Counted from the first letter of the stretch, positions 34,580 to 47,333 are shown. The stretch: 64,000 nucleotides of DNA from Siphonodentalium dalli (GCA_032622095.1 CP136064.1:126221605-126285604); one strand, 5' to 3'. The notes: generated by a model from the letters alone, not told the origin. Translations and numbers: made by a program.

Positions 34580-36748
34580 TTATGTATCTGTGCAATCTCG
34601 ACAAAATGAATTCTTACATTTAATTTGTGACGTGTATCGCGATATGTAACTTTTTGTCAGTACATTTTTAAATCTATTTCGAAAGATTATGTTCTTGTTA
34701 TTTTTATCCAATGAGTTCCATTTGTCAGGGAATGTGTGCTTTGGTAACACAGAACTAAAAGCAGTTCTAGGAGTCGATGCTTGTCGGGTATTAGCAGTTG
34801 TATAATCAAATGATTCATTGAAAGATTTGGGAAGATTTCCTCTTTTCCAGTCAAAAATAAATGTCGCAGCTTGTAGTTGATATAAGTCGTGGAATTTCAA
34901 AATATGTTCATGCAGAAAAATGGGTTCTGTGTGACTTCTATATGATTTATTGGATATTATTCTGATTGCCCTTTTCTGTTGTTTAAAGATAGTGCCTCCT
35001 GTATCGGCATGACCCCAAATTGACAAACCATAGATGAGATGACTGTGGATCAAAGAGAAGTATAGTGTTTTCAGGCAGTTCTTGGGTAGCATTCGCTTTA
35101 CCTTATTTATGGAATATAATGCGTTGGATATTTTGTTACTTAGCATAGATATGTGATGTTTAAAGGTGAGATTCTCATCAATTATAATACCAAGGAAATT
35201 TAGAGATTGTTCAGATCTTACATTGCCTACTCGCGTTAAGGGCTTGTCGTTCAATTTTATTTTAAGATTATTCTATTTGAAATCATTACTAGTGGGATGT
35301 AATAACATGTATTTACTTTTTGATGCATTAATTGCTAATTTGTTGCTACAACACCAACGGTGGATTTTGATCAATTCCGAATTAACTTGCTTTTCAATTT
35401 TCCGATAGTTGTGGCCGGATATATGAAGAGTCGTGTCATCTGCAAAAGAGAGGAGATTTAAGCTTGTGCTATTGGGCATATCATTGACATATATAAGAAA
35501 TATAATGGGTCCTAGTATTTATCCTTGAGGCACACCACAGGTGATATTGAGTAAGTTTGATTTTTTATTTTCGATTTCAACATATTGTTGCCTCCCCATT
35601 AAATAGCTTTTGAACCAAGTTTTTGTAATTCCTCTAATGCCATAGTGGTCAAGTTTTTGGAGAAGTATCTCATGGCTAATCGTGTCAAATGCTTTGGATA
35701 AGTCGATAAAAATTGCCAAAGTAGAATCTCTTGTCTTTTTGTTGTTGTTTTCAGCAACATGATTTAACAGATGAATTAAGGGGTGTGTTGTCGAGTGATT
35801 TTCTCTGATGCCAAATTGTTTGTTATGTAGTATATCAAATTTTGTTAAGAAAGAATTTAGACGTTTATGCATAAGTTTTTCAATAATTTTCGAGAAAGCT
35901 GGCAAGATGCTGATTGGTCTATAGTTTTCGATATTATCGCGCATATTATTTTTATATATTGGAACAACTCTAGAAATTTTCATTTTCGTCGGCACTATTC
36001 CTTCTTTGAATGATAAGTTTATGATGTATGTACGTGCGTGGGCCGTTTCGTTGATAGTAAGTTTCATCAGCTTCATAGATATGTTTGAAAAATCGACGCA
36101 TTGTTTATTGGAGAACTTAGAACATGTTGATACAATTTCAGCCGTTGATGTTTCGGAGAGAAAGAAGTTTTTTTGATTTTTTTCTTTCATATAGTTAAGG
36201 GGATGTATGTTCTGAATTTGTTCAAATTTGGCAGCAGTATTCTGACCTATTGTGGCGAAGTATTCGCTGAATGATTGTGCAATTGCAGCCGGATCTGAAT
36301 ATGTTTTATTTTGATAATTTACATGTTTTGGAAGTTTGTGTGGAGAAGATGACATTTTAAGTGCGTCTTTTAAAATGGTCCATGTTCGCTTCATGTTGTT
36401 TTTACTTTCGTTAAGTCTTGATTTGTAGTAATCATTTTTACACTTTCTTTTCACTTTGTTGAATATTTTGCAAAAGGCTTTGTATTTGTCTATATTTTCT
36501 TTTGTTGGATAAGAAAGTTTTTTTGTGAATAGTTTATTTTTATTTAGAGAAGATTGCAATAAGCCGTTTGTCATCCATGATTCTCTTTTGATATATTTTC
36601 CCCTTTGGTCGGGGTATTTAATTGGGAATGCTTGTTCATATGCTGCAATATATTGATCAATAAAGTTATCGTAGGCTTGTTCTGCAGTCGAGCAACTAAA
36701 AACAGAGTCAAATGATAGGTGGCTCAAAATATATCTGAATTTTGACAT
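34580..36748 (-). pseudogene. LINE reverse transcriptase with two in-frame stops
   Basis: Three open segments, 36748-35519, 35479-35273 and 35254-34580, are all in the same frame. They are separated by TAA at 35519-35521 and TAG at 35273-35275. RT blocks in order: YRPISILPAFSKIIEKLM, QFGIRENHSTTHPL, AIFIDLSKAFDTISH (first catalytic Asp), WFKSYLMGRQQYVEI, CGVPQG directly before the TAA, LLSFADDTTLHI (catalytic Asp pair, about 35446), NASKSKYMLL, then the thumb with VGNVRSEQSLNFLGIIIDEN. The thumb-distal part (HLIYGLSIWG, RAIRIISN) is complete and ends at TAA. The TAA falls where Ser of the usual GVPQGS is expected. Confidence 0.9.
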
Positions 36749-37679
36749 GTTTTTCTCATTAATGACCCGAATTGGTGTTTGTGGCTCACTTTTAATATTA
36801 TTTTGAGTAAGTTCATGTTCAATATAAAATGTTGCAAAATGGTCAGAAACATCTGATAATATGATTCCACAGTCATATTTCCGTTTTTGAGTTTGTATGA
36901 ATGTGGTCTATTATGGTAGCTGAGAAATCTGTTACTCGGGTTGGCTTTGTAATCACAGGGAGATAACCGCGTTCAAATACGTTGTCTACAAATTCGTTGG
37001 TTTTTGAATGATTGTTGGAGTTCAGTAGATCTATATTAAAATCTCCAATTAAGTAAGATTTCGTGTGAGATTTATTGAGTTTTTCCATTATGCCATCTAT
37101 TTGAGATATGAATTCATCGATATTTGCCATAGGAGCTGTGTTGGGTCGGTATATTGATACTATAACATATGCATTTCTTTGATTTGGGTTTATTTCAACA
37201 AACAACGTTTCAATTACGTGAGGAATAAATACCGATAAGTCAGGTCTGTGTTGGAATGTTAGGTCATTTTTTATGAATAGCCCAACCCCTCCCCTTCCAT
37301 CGTCTTTATCTGGGCGCGTTGAATATTCAAACGGCTGATAACCGGGTAATGAATAGGTTTCTTTTATCCTGAAAATCTCGGATAGTGCGATTACGTCGAA
37401 AGAATTATTTTCATTTTGCATAACACATAACAAATTTCTTAAGTTATCCCAATTAGCGTTCATGCTTCTACAATTAAGGCCCATCAATGAGGTGCTTTTA
37501 TGTGATTTTGTTAATTTATTCCGATATTCTGAGGGTGCGTAATAGTTACACGAATGATCAATAAGCTCGTATGGGTTGATGTCCGATTCACAGTCACCTC
37601 TATCATTAATGTTTGTAAAGTCATATTTTTTATTTGCCTGGAGTTCACCGAGGTTTATTTCACCTGTCATAGTATTCAC
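36749..37679 (-). pseudogene. LINE endonuclease domain (APE type), frameshifted C-terminus
   Basis: The frame from Met at 37679 gives an endonuclease/exonuclease/phosphatase fold: GLNCRSMNAN near residue 68, FDVIALSEIF with the catalytic Glu, GRGGVGLFIKN, IVSIYRPNTAP, YLIGDFNIDLL with the catalytic Asp-x-Asn, and ATIIDHI. After SKTEI the frame is lost near 36875 at an A-run. Shifting by one base recovers the expected last block, ILSDVSDHFATF, at about 36863-36828, and runs on into the RT frame. In the family this nuclease nicks the target DNA for target-primed reverse transcription. A single-base indel in the A-run explains the break. Confidence 0.85.
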
Positions 37680-37690
37680 TATTTAGTTTT

Positions 37691-38500
37691 TTTGTGTCAC
37701 ATCTATAGCCAAAAGGTATAAAACGATGCCTTTTTGTGCATGCCAGTTAATTGATTTGAACACAATATAATATTGATAGTTTGGATACCCATTCACGCCT
37801 CTTTCTAATATTTCTAATATATACATAACACAAAAATACATAGCATAAATGTGAGTATTTGCTGGTGGGAAGCATTCCATTCATTTGGTCCATTGTATTC
37901 AAACAAAATTCCATATCAAATCTGCAAGTGATTTTATACTAAGTATAGTATGTACGAATTTTGATTGACTGAGGACTACACTGTGGTTGAGATTAGAAGC
38001 AGGTCATTTGAAAACATGCGTTACTGGTCTTTGTGTATACTTATATACATGTGTGGAAATATATATATATATATATATATATCTATTTTTCTATTCATTA
38101 CGAATCTATAAGGAATATGCAATTCGAAACTAAAAGGAGTTCAGTAAATGGTCATACAAATGGCTAATTCTTCCCAGAATACAATGTAACATTAAATATA
38201 CAATACAAAAGCAATACAATACAATACAATATTATGTAACAAAGAGAAGAATTATTGTATTATAATAACAACAAGGCACATACATTGTTCACGGCATATA
38301 AGCCACCCCGGTCAAGCTGTACGTCAGAAGCACCGCGACGTCAGAAGAAATGCGCCTCAATTCCATTTAACGGAAGGACGGAAGGTCGGACGAATAAAGA
38401 CCATTGATTTTTAGATTAGACAAATGTTAGTGATGGACGTACATGCATCTTATCACTACATGAGTAATTATGTAAATTGTTCTGAAAACATCCTTACTAG
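37691..38500. repeat. Non-coding with (AT)n and (ACAAT)n microsatellites
   Basis: (AT)12 or so at about 38059-38083; CAATA-type pentamers at 38195-38232. No gene. At 38375-38400, GGAAGGACGGAAGGTCGGAC resembles the satellite tails that follow. Confidence 0.6.
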
Positions 38501-38514
38501 ATACAAGTGTACAT

Positions 38515-40165
38515 TTGACTAGATAAAAGGCATTCCTGCCACAGTGTCCCCGAAAAAGTGGCTTCATTTGGGGCATCATCTTTTCTGAGAAAAAAATAAC
38601 AAAGACCCTAAATCCGACACTAAATTTCAGAATAAAATGGGTGGATCTTACCCATATTCGAACTTTCTGTGTATTTAGAGCTGGTGAAATCATATGCCAA
38701 ATTTGATTCAGATAAAGTTATGATTCGTAAACAGAAATTAACAGGATTCTAAATCCTAAAAAGGCCATAACTCTAAAGAAAACTGGGCAGAGCAAACCCA
38801 TATTCGACCCTGACCTGTAGATTGGGCTAATAAACTATCATACTAAATTTAATTCAGATATGATCACAACAAACTAATGTTATCATCCGGAAACCAGAAA
38901 TTGACAAAATGCTAATTCGAATAAAAGGTCGGTAGACGTCATGTCCGCCTCTAAGCGTCGGCTTGATATGACCGTTGTTTGCGCATAAAAACCCGTCTTT
39001 AGTGCTAGTAAACATACATACCAAATTTAATTTCATTCAGTAAACATTTACTAAAGTTATCATCCGGAAACCTCAAAAGTCAAAAAGGGACATAACTCTG
39101 GTGAAAATTGGCGGGCGGAACCCGAATTAGAACTTTACCTGCGTTTTGTTGGGAGAAAGACACATACCAAATTTGGTTTAAATCTGATTAACTCTACTAA
39201 AGTTATCATCCGGACACCAACTTTTGGGGTTTTATATGTCGGGTCGGCGGACAAAAAAGGGCCATAACTCTCGCAAAAATTATCGGATTAAACCGACATT
39301 CGATCTTGAGCTGTATTTTGATATAAGTAATCCACACAAAAACGGGTTTTGCATATAACCAATCCAAAATCAAGTTATCATCCGGAAACCAAAAAACAGA
39401 AGAAAAACAAAATTTTCTAAGTAAAAAAAGGGGCATAACTCTGGTGAAAATTGGCGGACGGAACCAGAATCGAACTTGACCTGTCTTTTCTGCTAGTAAA
39501 CCCACATACCAAATTTAATTTAAATTGGTTCACTCTAACTAGATTTATCATCCGGACACCTCGGACGCACGCACGGACGCACGTACGGACGCACGCACGG
39601 ACGGACGTGCTGATTATAATAGTCCTCCGAACCCGTTGGGTCGGCGGACAAAAATGGCCATAACTCTAGCAAAAAATAGGCGGATTGTACCATATTCTAA
39701 CTTGACCTGTATTTCGAGCTAATAACTGCACATTCCAAATCTTATTCAAGATATGATCACAAAACTGAAAATTATCATCCGGAAACCAGAAATTGACAGG
39801 ATTTCAAATCGAAAAAGGGCAACAACTCTCGAAAAATTCGGCGGAGCAAACCCCATATGCGAACTTGACCTGTATATAGGACTGATAAACGCACATACCA
39901 AATTTGGTTCAGATATGATCACACAAACTGAATTTATCATCCGGAAACCAGAAAATTACTAGATTCTAAGTCGAAAAAGGGCCATAACTCTCGCAAAAAT
40001 GTGCGGAGCAAACTCATATTCGAACTTGCCCTGTATTTTTGTCTGATAAATTCACCTATGAAATTTGCTTTTGATTTAATTACCGAAACTAAAGTTATCA
40101 TCCGGAAACCATTTCTGGACGCACGCACGCACGCACATGCACGGACGGACGGACGGACACTGGCT
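38515..40165. repeat. Satellite, unit about 163 bp, with (GACGGACGCACG)n
   Basis: The landmark CCATAACTC and variants lies at about 38764, 39090, 39262, 39434, 39656, 39819 and 39982, which gives a step of about 163-173 bp; one unit near 38925 has lost the landmark. Each unit also has TTATCATCCGGAAACC and CATACCAAATTT(A/G)(A/G)TT. Two units end in ACGCACGGACGCACG-like runs (39565-39605 and 40118-40155). Short frames on both strands here are translations of the satellite. Dispersed pieces lie at 46805-46930 and 48480-48770. Confidence 0.85.
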
Positions 40166-40700
40166 ATTTTACGGGGGACAAAAATGTGTCACGATGTGAC
40201 ATACGTGCGCAATCATGGTCTGTTATAACTCGTCAGTGGCAGTTAAAATGGGTCACCAATCTTTGTGTTTCTGGTCCGTACTCGACCATGCGGTGTACTG
40301 GGTCAAATATGGTGACAATTAGATGTGTTTGTCCGAAAAGGCGATGGCCTTAATTTTGACTTGCTTGTGAGGATATCGAGAATTTCGTGCAGTGCGGTGA
40401 AGTGGAATAGTTGGTTTTCGCCAGTGTGGATGGGAACTTTCAGGGAAAACAACGTTAGTAAATGTTTTAACGATTGTTTTTAGAGTTGTCTGCAACAGAG
40501 GTAAAAAGTTAATTTTCTTGCGTTTATTGAACATTTTAGAGATGCCGATTGAACTGAAAATGCAACATGTCAATATATTTTGAATGTGTATGTTGAGGAA
40601 TGTATTTGGCTGACAGAGCCGTATATATGCTGGTATACGAAAAAACTTTTCCTGGTTTTGTCTTGATAGTCTCAGATTTATCCACTGTCTTGGTCGGGTC
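40166..40700. other. Non-coding, no clear feature
   Basis: No repeat partner or coding signal found. The frame at 40319-40573 has no known motif. Confidence 0.35.
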
Positions 40701-40704
40701 TTAA

Positions 40705-42284
40705 GGGGATGGCAAAGTCTGTTTCATAAAAAATGTCTGGAAACGGGCTGACAAAATTGGTATTTTTCACATAAAAGCAGACAGAAATAGAAATAACAAC
40801 ATAGAGATAATATATAGAGCATATATCGTTAAAGGAGGTGCCACGAATAGATGTGAGCTAAAAAGCTTTTTGTACCAGAACAATGACTTTGAAACAGAGT
40901 ATATCTGCAATATTATGGCATTGTTTTGGCATTCAAATGTGAAAAACTATAACTTCAACAGTATCATTAGGCAGCCCATTATGATAAGTGGCATACCGTT
41001 AAGAGCCAAGGAGCTATGCTTTAGATTAATGTTCACTGTATCGTTTGAAAAACGTCCGCTAAAACGTGTCAGTTTTTCTTGGGAGCCAGTCGCCATATTT
41101 CTATTGTAAACACATGTTCATGATGTTGTTGTCGTTTTTTAATTCGCGGCAGGTACATGAAAATCGACCAGAAAAGCAATTCGATCCTGCAATCGGGCAA
41201 GTTTATGATATGAAATCGATGCTTTCAGTTTATTTAAGTTGTTGGAATTAATTTAGTTGCTTGATTACCTGATTACCCACGATTTATGAAGTTTTGTGCT
41301 GTTTACAGATGGAAATGTTGATATTTTATTTTTAGAATTACCAGTCTATAGTCGAAAGCGAGATTACAAGATGTCGTATTATTACGCAAATCACATAAAT
41401 AGAAAACTTACATGTTTCAGAATATTGTATTATTCTAAAATCAAATATCCTCTATAAAAACATATTTATGAATAGGAAAGTACCGTATTCCGACGAAATA
41501 TGACATATTTTACGACGGACTCCTTGTGCGAGTTCACTTCCGGTCAATTCTATTTTGGTGCACTGGGAGAAAAACATTGTGGAGTAACATACGTTTAATA
41601 ACATTTGAATGTAAATTAATCGAGAAATTGTCGGTTATCAGGTACAATCATATAGCTTATAACCCATATATATTGATGGGCATAATCAAAAGCTTGATCC
41701 CATGCGCGATTGTCTATACTGATCGATTTCCATTCGTAATCGTATTCTACTAGTAGTAATAGTATTGACAGATGGGTTTGTTTGTAATCATGGCCGCCCC
41801 GCCCCCATGGCATGTGTATCGGCTATCGCAAAAATAATGTTAGGATATTATGGTCTCCCATACCAAGAAAAATAGTTCCTAAGAATGTAAACAATGCAAA
41901 TGGAGGACATTTTGCCATTATTCAGGATGACAGTACTATTTTCACAGGCAGGGTATTTGGGAAAGTTCTTGTTTTTCCTCAAAATGATGTCTCCTTGTCT
42001 CTAGCCAGATTCTTATAGGACCATTTTGACTGTTCAGTTTGTGTAAAAAGTTAACCATTGGAACTGGAGAAACGCCGTTTGGGGACATGATTTTTTGTCA
42101 CTCTACCGCGAGTAAATTCTAACAGCTAAAATTTCTCTACTAATGACAAGATCTATGTTTATTATTGATTATTATGTGTGAAAAATATGAAGTTTATCCA
42201 TTCTATGGCCGGTGAGTAATTATTGATCATCTGGAGGTAGGGTGCAATCCGCGGTGGCCATCTTGACCAAACTTTGCCATCCCC
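40705..42284. mobile_element. TTAA-flanked DNA transposon, ends GGGGATGGCAAAGT
   Basis: 1580 bp between TTAA at 40701-40704 and TTAA at 42285-42288. Left end GGGGATGGCAAAGTCTGTTT; right end inward GGGGATGGCAAAGTTTGGTC. A TTAA target is shared by piggyBac and Kolobok superfamilies; the G-rich ends do not match the CCC ends of the element at 3330, so this is a different family. No transposase is seen: the plus frames 40870-41109 and 41526-41753 are short and unrecognised, so it is non-autonomous. The interior contains no strong internal repeat. Confidence 0.8.
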
Positions 42285-42364
42285 TTAACATAACGAGCAC
42301 TTGTGTTGTGCATTTTGTTTAGGGACATTAGGTGACTGAGGGCACCGATTGCAGAGGTGAGGGG

Positions 42365-43600
42365 CGGGGTGGGTAACAGCCATGATTGTCAAATTGGTGC
42401 TTAACTTAAAATATACAGAATTGTAGACAATAATATGTGGGGCAATGTGTAATAGGACCACCTATTATTATCATAATTCAGTCAACAATTCTGGATTGAA
42501 AGAGAAAGTTCAATGAAAGTCAATTCATAATTCAGTTAAGTTACAAGTGACAGAGCATATTTTGTGGGTTTTTTATAATGATGTCATCTTATTGCTTTTC
42601 TAGTAGACAATTCAGACAATAAGTATATGTATGTGGCAATACTAAATCAGAATTAGTTATACAATATTGTTACCATGATTCATAATAAACAATTAATTGA
42701 ATTAATGAGAATCAATGGTCACAATTCAGTTTATTATGAGTGTGTGACAAAAAGCAGTCATTTGGTGTTAATACAAGTGAATAATTACTTGCTGCTGACA
42801 TAATATTATTAAAAGTGACACTTAACTTAAGAGCTTATTAACGATATACAGAATTATAAACAATAAGTGTGGGCATTTTGCAATAACTTCAGAATTTAGT
42901 TATGTTTCAAATGACAGAGTAAATGTTTGGTGATGTAATGCTGCCATCTTATAGCCACATGGCTAGAATGCTTTAGCATTGGAATCGTAAGCTTTTCGTG
43001 CTACTTTCAGATTAATGTGTAATGAGTCCACACTACTTATTTTACTGGCAATCGGCAAATAAAGTGTCTTAACTGACATTGAATTTATCAAGAATAGTCC
43101 ATATGTAAGGGATTTATTAATGAAACCAACATATTATTAATATGATTGTTAATCAACAAGTAATATGACCTAATGATGCTAAACTTTTTCAAAATTAACT
43201 TTACCAGATAATCTGAATTTGAGAATAAGTTCAATGAAAGTCAATTCAGAATTTAATTTTGTTACAAGTGATAGCAAATGTTGGGGGGGGGGGGTTATAC
43301 TAATATTATATTTTTCCTTAATTAATAGATCATTCAGGGAATGAGTATAAGCATAGGCATTAATAGATCTGAATTCAGTTATGCATATTGTTACCATGAT
43401 TCACAACCAACAATTAAGTGACTTTATAAGATTCAATGGTCCACAATTCAATTCATCATGTGTGTGTGATATTAAAAAGTCTTTTAGTTCTAGTACCAGT
43501 GAATAATTTAATTGCTACAGCCATGATTGTCAAATTGATGCATTAACTTAAAATATACAGAATTACAGACAATAATATGTGAGTGTTATGCGTATATGTG
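42365..43600. repeat. Diverged tandem repeats, about 0.5-0.7 kb
   Basis: ACAGCCATGATTGTCAAATT followed by TTAACTTAAAATATACAGAA occurs at 42376 and 43517, with a weaker version near 42815. TGTTACCATGATTCA(T/C)AA precedes AACAATTAA at 42670 and 43390, and GAGAAAGTTCAATGAAAGTC matches GAATAAGTTCAATGAAAGTC at 42501 and 43222. Spacing varies, so copies have lost and gained blocks. A G-run lies at 43284-43293. No coding signal. Confidence 0.65.
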
Positions 43601-44129
43601 TTTTCCTCTTCACACGAATGCATACTGGTGCTTTGTGATCCGATGGTGGACTTGCATTGACATTTCTGAATAAGAAATATATTCCAAAGGTTTATGTCAT
43701 GATGATTAATGCCTGTCTAATGAATCATGGTCCTGACCAACTGATTCGCCATTCACCCAGCCAATCAGTTCATTTGTATTCGGTAGGGATACATTTTAGG
43801 GCTAATTATAACCCCTCCCCAGGACGCCCAAATCCTGTTCAACGGCCACGGAATTTGGCGTGTCTGATTATATATTTATTGGATAGTTCTTTCAGTTTCG
43901 GATTCAGACTTTTTTAGTTTTATTGGCGGAGGAAAGACCGCTTATTAATTAATTCAGAGCCGCATCGCTACACTATAGTCGTTAACGTCTTTGTAATAGA
44001 GTTAACTGTAATCGATAGATAACTATATCACAATCGATAATGCCATGTGAGTGCTTACCCGTCCGCTTTAATACTAATGTTGTCCGTATATATACTACCA
44101 AACACATTCACTGTTCCAAATATAAAACA

Positions 44130-45010
44130 CTAGATTCGCGATTATCCATTGTTTCGCGCTCTCCGTCGGGCAGGTTGCTTTCATGATAGAGCAGTGAATC
44201 TTTGGGGGCATATCTATGGTATATCGTTGTACCTGCTCGTGCATTAGCTTGCTCCTTGATAAATAGTTTGAATTTGGCATCAAGAAGAGTGCGTTTGAAT
44301 TTGAGTAATAGATATCACCCGTTAACAATGTTACGCGCTACCATGAGTAAACAGTCCACTCTAAGACTTTTAAAATGGTACTAAAGTTGTGCCTGGATAC
44401 TACTAACCACGTCCAATCGTCAACAAGTTTTTATCTCAAAGTTTTATTTTTGGAGTAATTTTCCGCATTTGTTTCCGGTGGAATTTGCCAAGTCTGAACC
44501 CACCCGACGCAAGCTATCCGTTGAGCAGGTTGCATTTATGGTAGAGCGGTGAAATCTTGGGAGGCGTACTTAGTATACCGACGTACATGCTCCTGCATTA
44601 AACTAGCTCCTTCGTTAGCACGTTTGGATTTGGGGCTAAAAATAGGTTAGTTATAGACTATACTTAAGTATACATATTTATATTATATAGCGTTGTCACG
44701 AGTAAACCGTTCCATCTGGAAATTCGAAAATGGCACTTTAGATGTGCGTGGACACTACCCATCAGATGTATTCATCCAAATGTTTTTATCTCGATGTTTG
44801 AATTTTGCGCTTTTGCGATTTTCAGTGGAATTTTCCAAAAGTCTCAACCCACCCCGACTCGCATTCTCCGTTGGGTAGGTTACTTTTAAAGAATAGCGGT
44901 CAAGCTTTGGGGCGTGCATTGAATATCCCAATGTACCTGCTACGGCATTACCTTGCTCTTTAATTAGCCCGTTTGGATTTGTCGGGAAGAATAGGTGCAA
45001 TTTTTCCGTT
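44130..45010. repeat. Tandem repeat, three units of about 350 bp
   Basis: Each unit contains, in order, a version of ATGGTAGAGCGGTGAAATCT, GTACCTGCT(C/A)(C/G)(T/G)GCATTA, and CGTTTGGATTTGG, followed by GAGTAAAC(A/C)GT(T)CCA(C/T)CT. Landmarks lie at about 44187, 44538 and 44888, so the period is about 350. Units differ by many substitutions. The frames at 44095-44328, 44202-44384, 44693-44878 and 44755-45000 are equivalent pieces of successive units and not genes. 43601-44129 shows nothing definable. Confidence 0.75.
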
Positions 45011-45305
45011 CCCCGTTCCCCGTATAGCGGGAAGACATCTGAGAAAACACTTTTAAGTTGTATATTCGTGTCCGAATCACTCTTCCCATTCGGAATATGC
45101 GATAAAAAAAATAATAGGGCTGGAAAAAAACCTCGGTTTATTCATCCTGGTGTATAGTGTGTCCCTATATTCAGAATATGGCAGGAATGTGCCAACCCTT
45201 GAATTTATTGGTGGCTTGGAGAGTATATACATGTCCACTGTATATCCCATTATATATCCAATAAATATATACAAAATACTACATGTACAATGCAAAAATT
45301 AATTA

Positions 45306-45437
45306 ACTCTTATTTTCAGGGTGACATATAGGCCCAATAGGGCCGGGTGCGCGATGTAAATTAAATGTCTTAAATTTGCCGTTTGTAATTTAACATGCAC
45401 ATGTCACGTAAATAAAATATATTACTACTACTACTCC
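45306..45437 (+). repeat. Short retroelement tail ending in (ACT)n, copy 2
   Basis: Second copy of the 9690-9825 sequence: TTTTCAGGGTGACATATAGG at the start, AACATGCACATGTCACGTAA near the end, then an (ACT)4 run. The middle is partly diverged. Same orientation as copy 1. Confidence 0.65.
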
Positions 45438-47330
45438 TTACATCGCAGGATGGACATCATGTTGCTCAGCTTGTTATTGTTATGGTGAACTGGGCCACAT
45501 ATGTCATCCAACAAATACGAATATGGCCCATTCAAATCTAGACAAGAGCCGATTTGTGATTTACGGATAAACGTCATGTAAAGTTTGTCAGTGACGGTAC
45601 GATGACGGTGGTTTCTATATGCAGTGGGGTGATTTGTGGGTGGCATGCTTCAACTGCACGATACATATTTAACGCCCGACAAACACTGATAAACATCATT
45701 ACTCCTTGAGCAGATAAGAAGGGAATATGTTTGAGTCGCGTTCTGTACCGAACCCAGTGTTTACACTTTTTTAAATCAATCGGGACGCACGGACGGATAT
45801 GCTGATTACTATATTCCTCCCAAATATATCGAGACGACCCCCCCCCCCCCCCCCCATAAAGTGAAATATCCACCGTTGTGGTCACACTCAAGATTATATC
45901 ATATATTGTTATAACTTATAAGTGAAACGATGTTATAGATATGAATTATCATGTTTGTGTGTAATTGTATTTTATGTTCATTTTGTGCAATAAAATTATA
46001 TGGGGAGAGAGACCCTTTTTAAGTTGCAAAACGTATGTCTCAATCCCGTTGCGTTATTATGCCAAAAACTACGTTTATACTAAGAAGGGAATGCCCACAA
46101 TCTTGTACATCATCTCGCTGTTAGCATTGGTAAACGCCTCGAATATATTGTCATGGATTAGTTACATGTGTGATATGTATTAACATAAGAACTGTTTTGT
46201 ATTCAATTAAATACTATTAAAATAAGACATTGGGATAGAAGCGTAGCATAATATGTCACACGAAGCACTTCGGATATGCTGCAGCTCGTTCCATTTTAAA
46301 AAACGCGAGTTTGTTTCTACGTGCAATGAAATGAGTTCCCGTTAGAACAATTCAACTGCACGTAGAAATCACTGACGCCTGGCAATCACTGACACAAATA
46401 ATAATACCCATTATGTGTTGTTATACATTTTGTTATATTAATTAAGTTGTTTTGTGAACAGTGAAATACTGTAGCGATTACATATTAATCAAGTAATTGC
46501 TCATGTTTCTGTTCTTGACGTTAATGGGCCAAAGCACGAACACAATTGCATGAAATACGTATAGACACATATTTTCAGACGGAATATGCTTTGAAAAGAG
46601 TCACATAATGACAGATATTACGTACAGGGGGGAATGAACGCGACTGGTTTCGAGAGCGTCTTGCGTTATTCTTCTGCATAATGGGACAATCCTTTAATTT
46701 CTCACGTCTCCATGAAATCATTATAATCACCAGGATGAGATAAAGGAGAATATTTGTTTAATTGAAGATCTACTATACCCCCAACTCCAAATATCACACA
46801 CATGTCACATACGAATCAGTTAACTAATACTAAAATTATCAATCATGCAAAAACCATCTCGGACGGACGCACGGACGGACGGACCGACATTCTGATTACT
46901 ATATTCCTCCCAAATCTATCGGGAACAATTAGATTTATATATTGATGAACGGACGGACATGCTGATTCCAGTATACCATCCCCACCCCACCCACAACTGG
47001 TTGCATGGGTATAATACAGGTAATAATTCTAAAATAAATGGTACCTGAACACTCCACATCACCCATTCTCATAAGTCTTGCTCCACATGGGCAGATGCGT
47101 GGTTTGAACAAGCACATAACATGAACCGCAATCCATGAACGTTCGATCCGAAGAATAAAATGAATGATAAACAACAACACACGGCGTATGAACGTAACCG
47201 AACAGAAAAGAGCGTTCTCTCTAAGTACATTCCCTATATGGTAGGAATAAGGAGCGTTTGTTTCACGTTTGCTTTTTGACAAGACATTACATGACGGTGT
47301 ACGAAACTAACAGTGGTGTTTATTTTGTGA
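45438..47330. other. Non-coding, scattered satellite remnants
   Basis: A C-run at 45838-45854, a TTTCTACGTGCA/TGCACGTAGAAA inverted pair at 46312-46370, and GGACGGACGCACGGACGGAC at 46861 (tail of the 163 bp satellite type, followed by CTGATTACTATATTCCTCCC, also seen at 45804). I recognise no gene. Confidence 0.45.
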
Positions 47331-47333
47331 AAG

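Larger units (their letters stand above)
34123..37690 (-). mobile_element. LINE (CR1/Jockey-like non-LTR retrotransposon), nearly full length, inactive
   Basis: Read on the minus strand, the element runs from the endonuclease start near 37680 through reverse transcriptase to a 3' region ending in a (TAC)n run at about 34144-34128. The order endonuclease, RT and microsatellite tail instead of poly(A) fits the CR1/L2/Jockey group. No ORF1 is visible upstream, so the copy is 5'-truncated or belongs to a type without a separate ORF1. Damage: one frameshift between endonuclease and RT, and two in-frame stops in RT. The 3' untranslated part (34128-34579) contains GGGGCGGCAGGAAGACGGCC, close to the tail. 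It is unlike the fragment at 8209-9672. Confidence 0.85.

Noticed and set aside
35519-35521. Programmed readthrough or selenocysteine at the LINE stop
   Set aside because: It is TAA, a second unrelated stop follows at 35273, and a frameshift is also present, so simple decay is the better explanation.
45574-45891. 105-codon ORF with a Gly run
   Set aside because: The Gly run is a C-homopolymer; no domain and no splice context.
46935-47282. 115-codon minus-strand ORF
   Set aside because: No recognisable domain; one end overlaps satellite tail sequence and there is no splice or start context.
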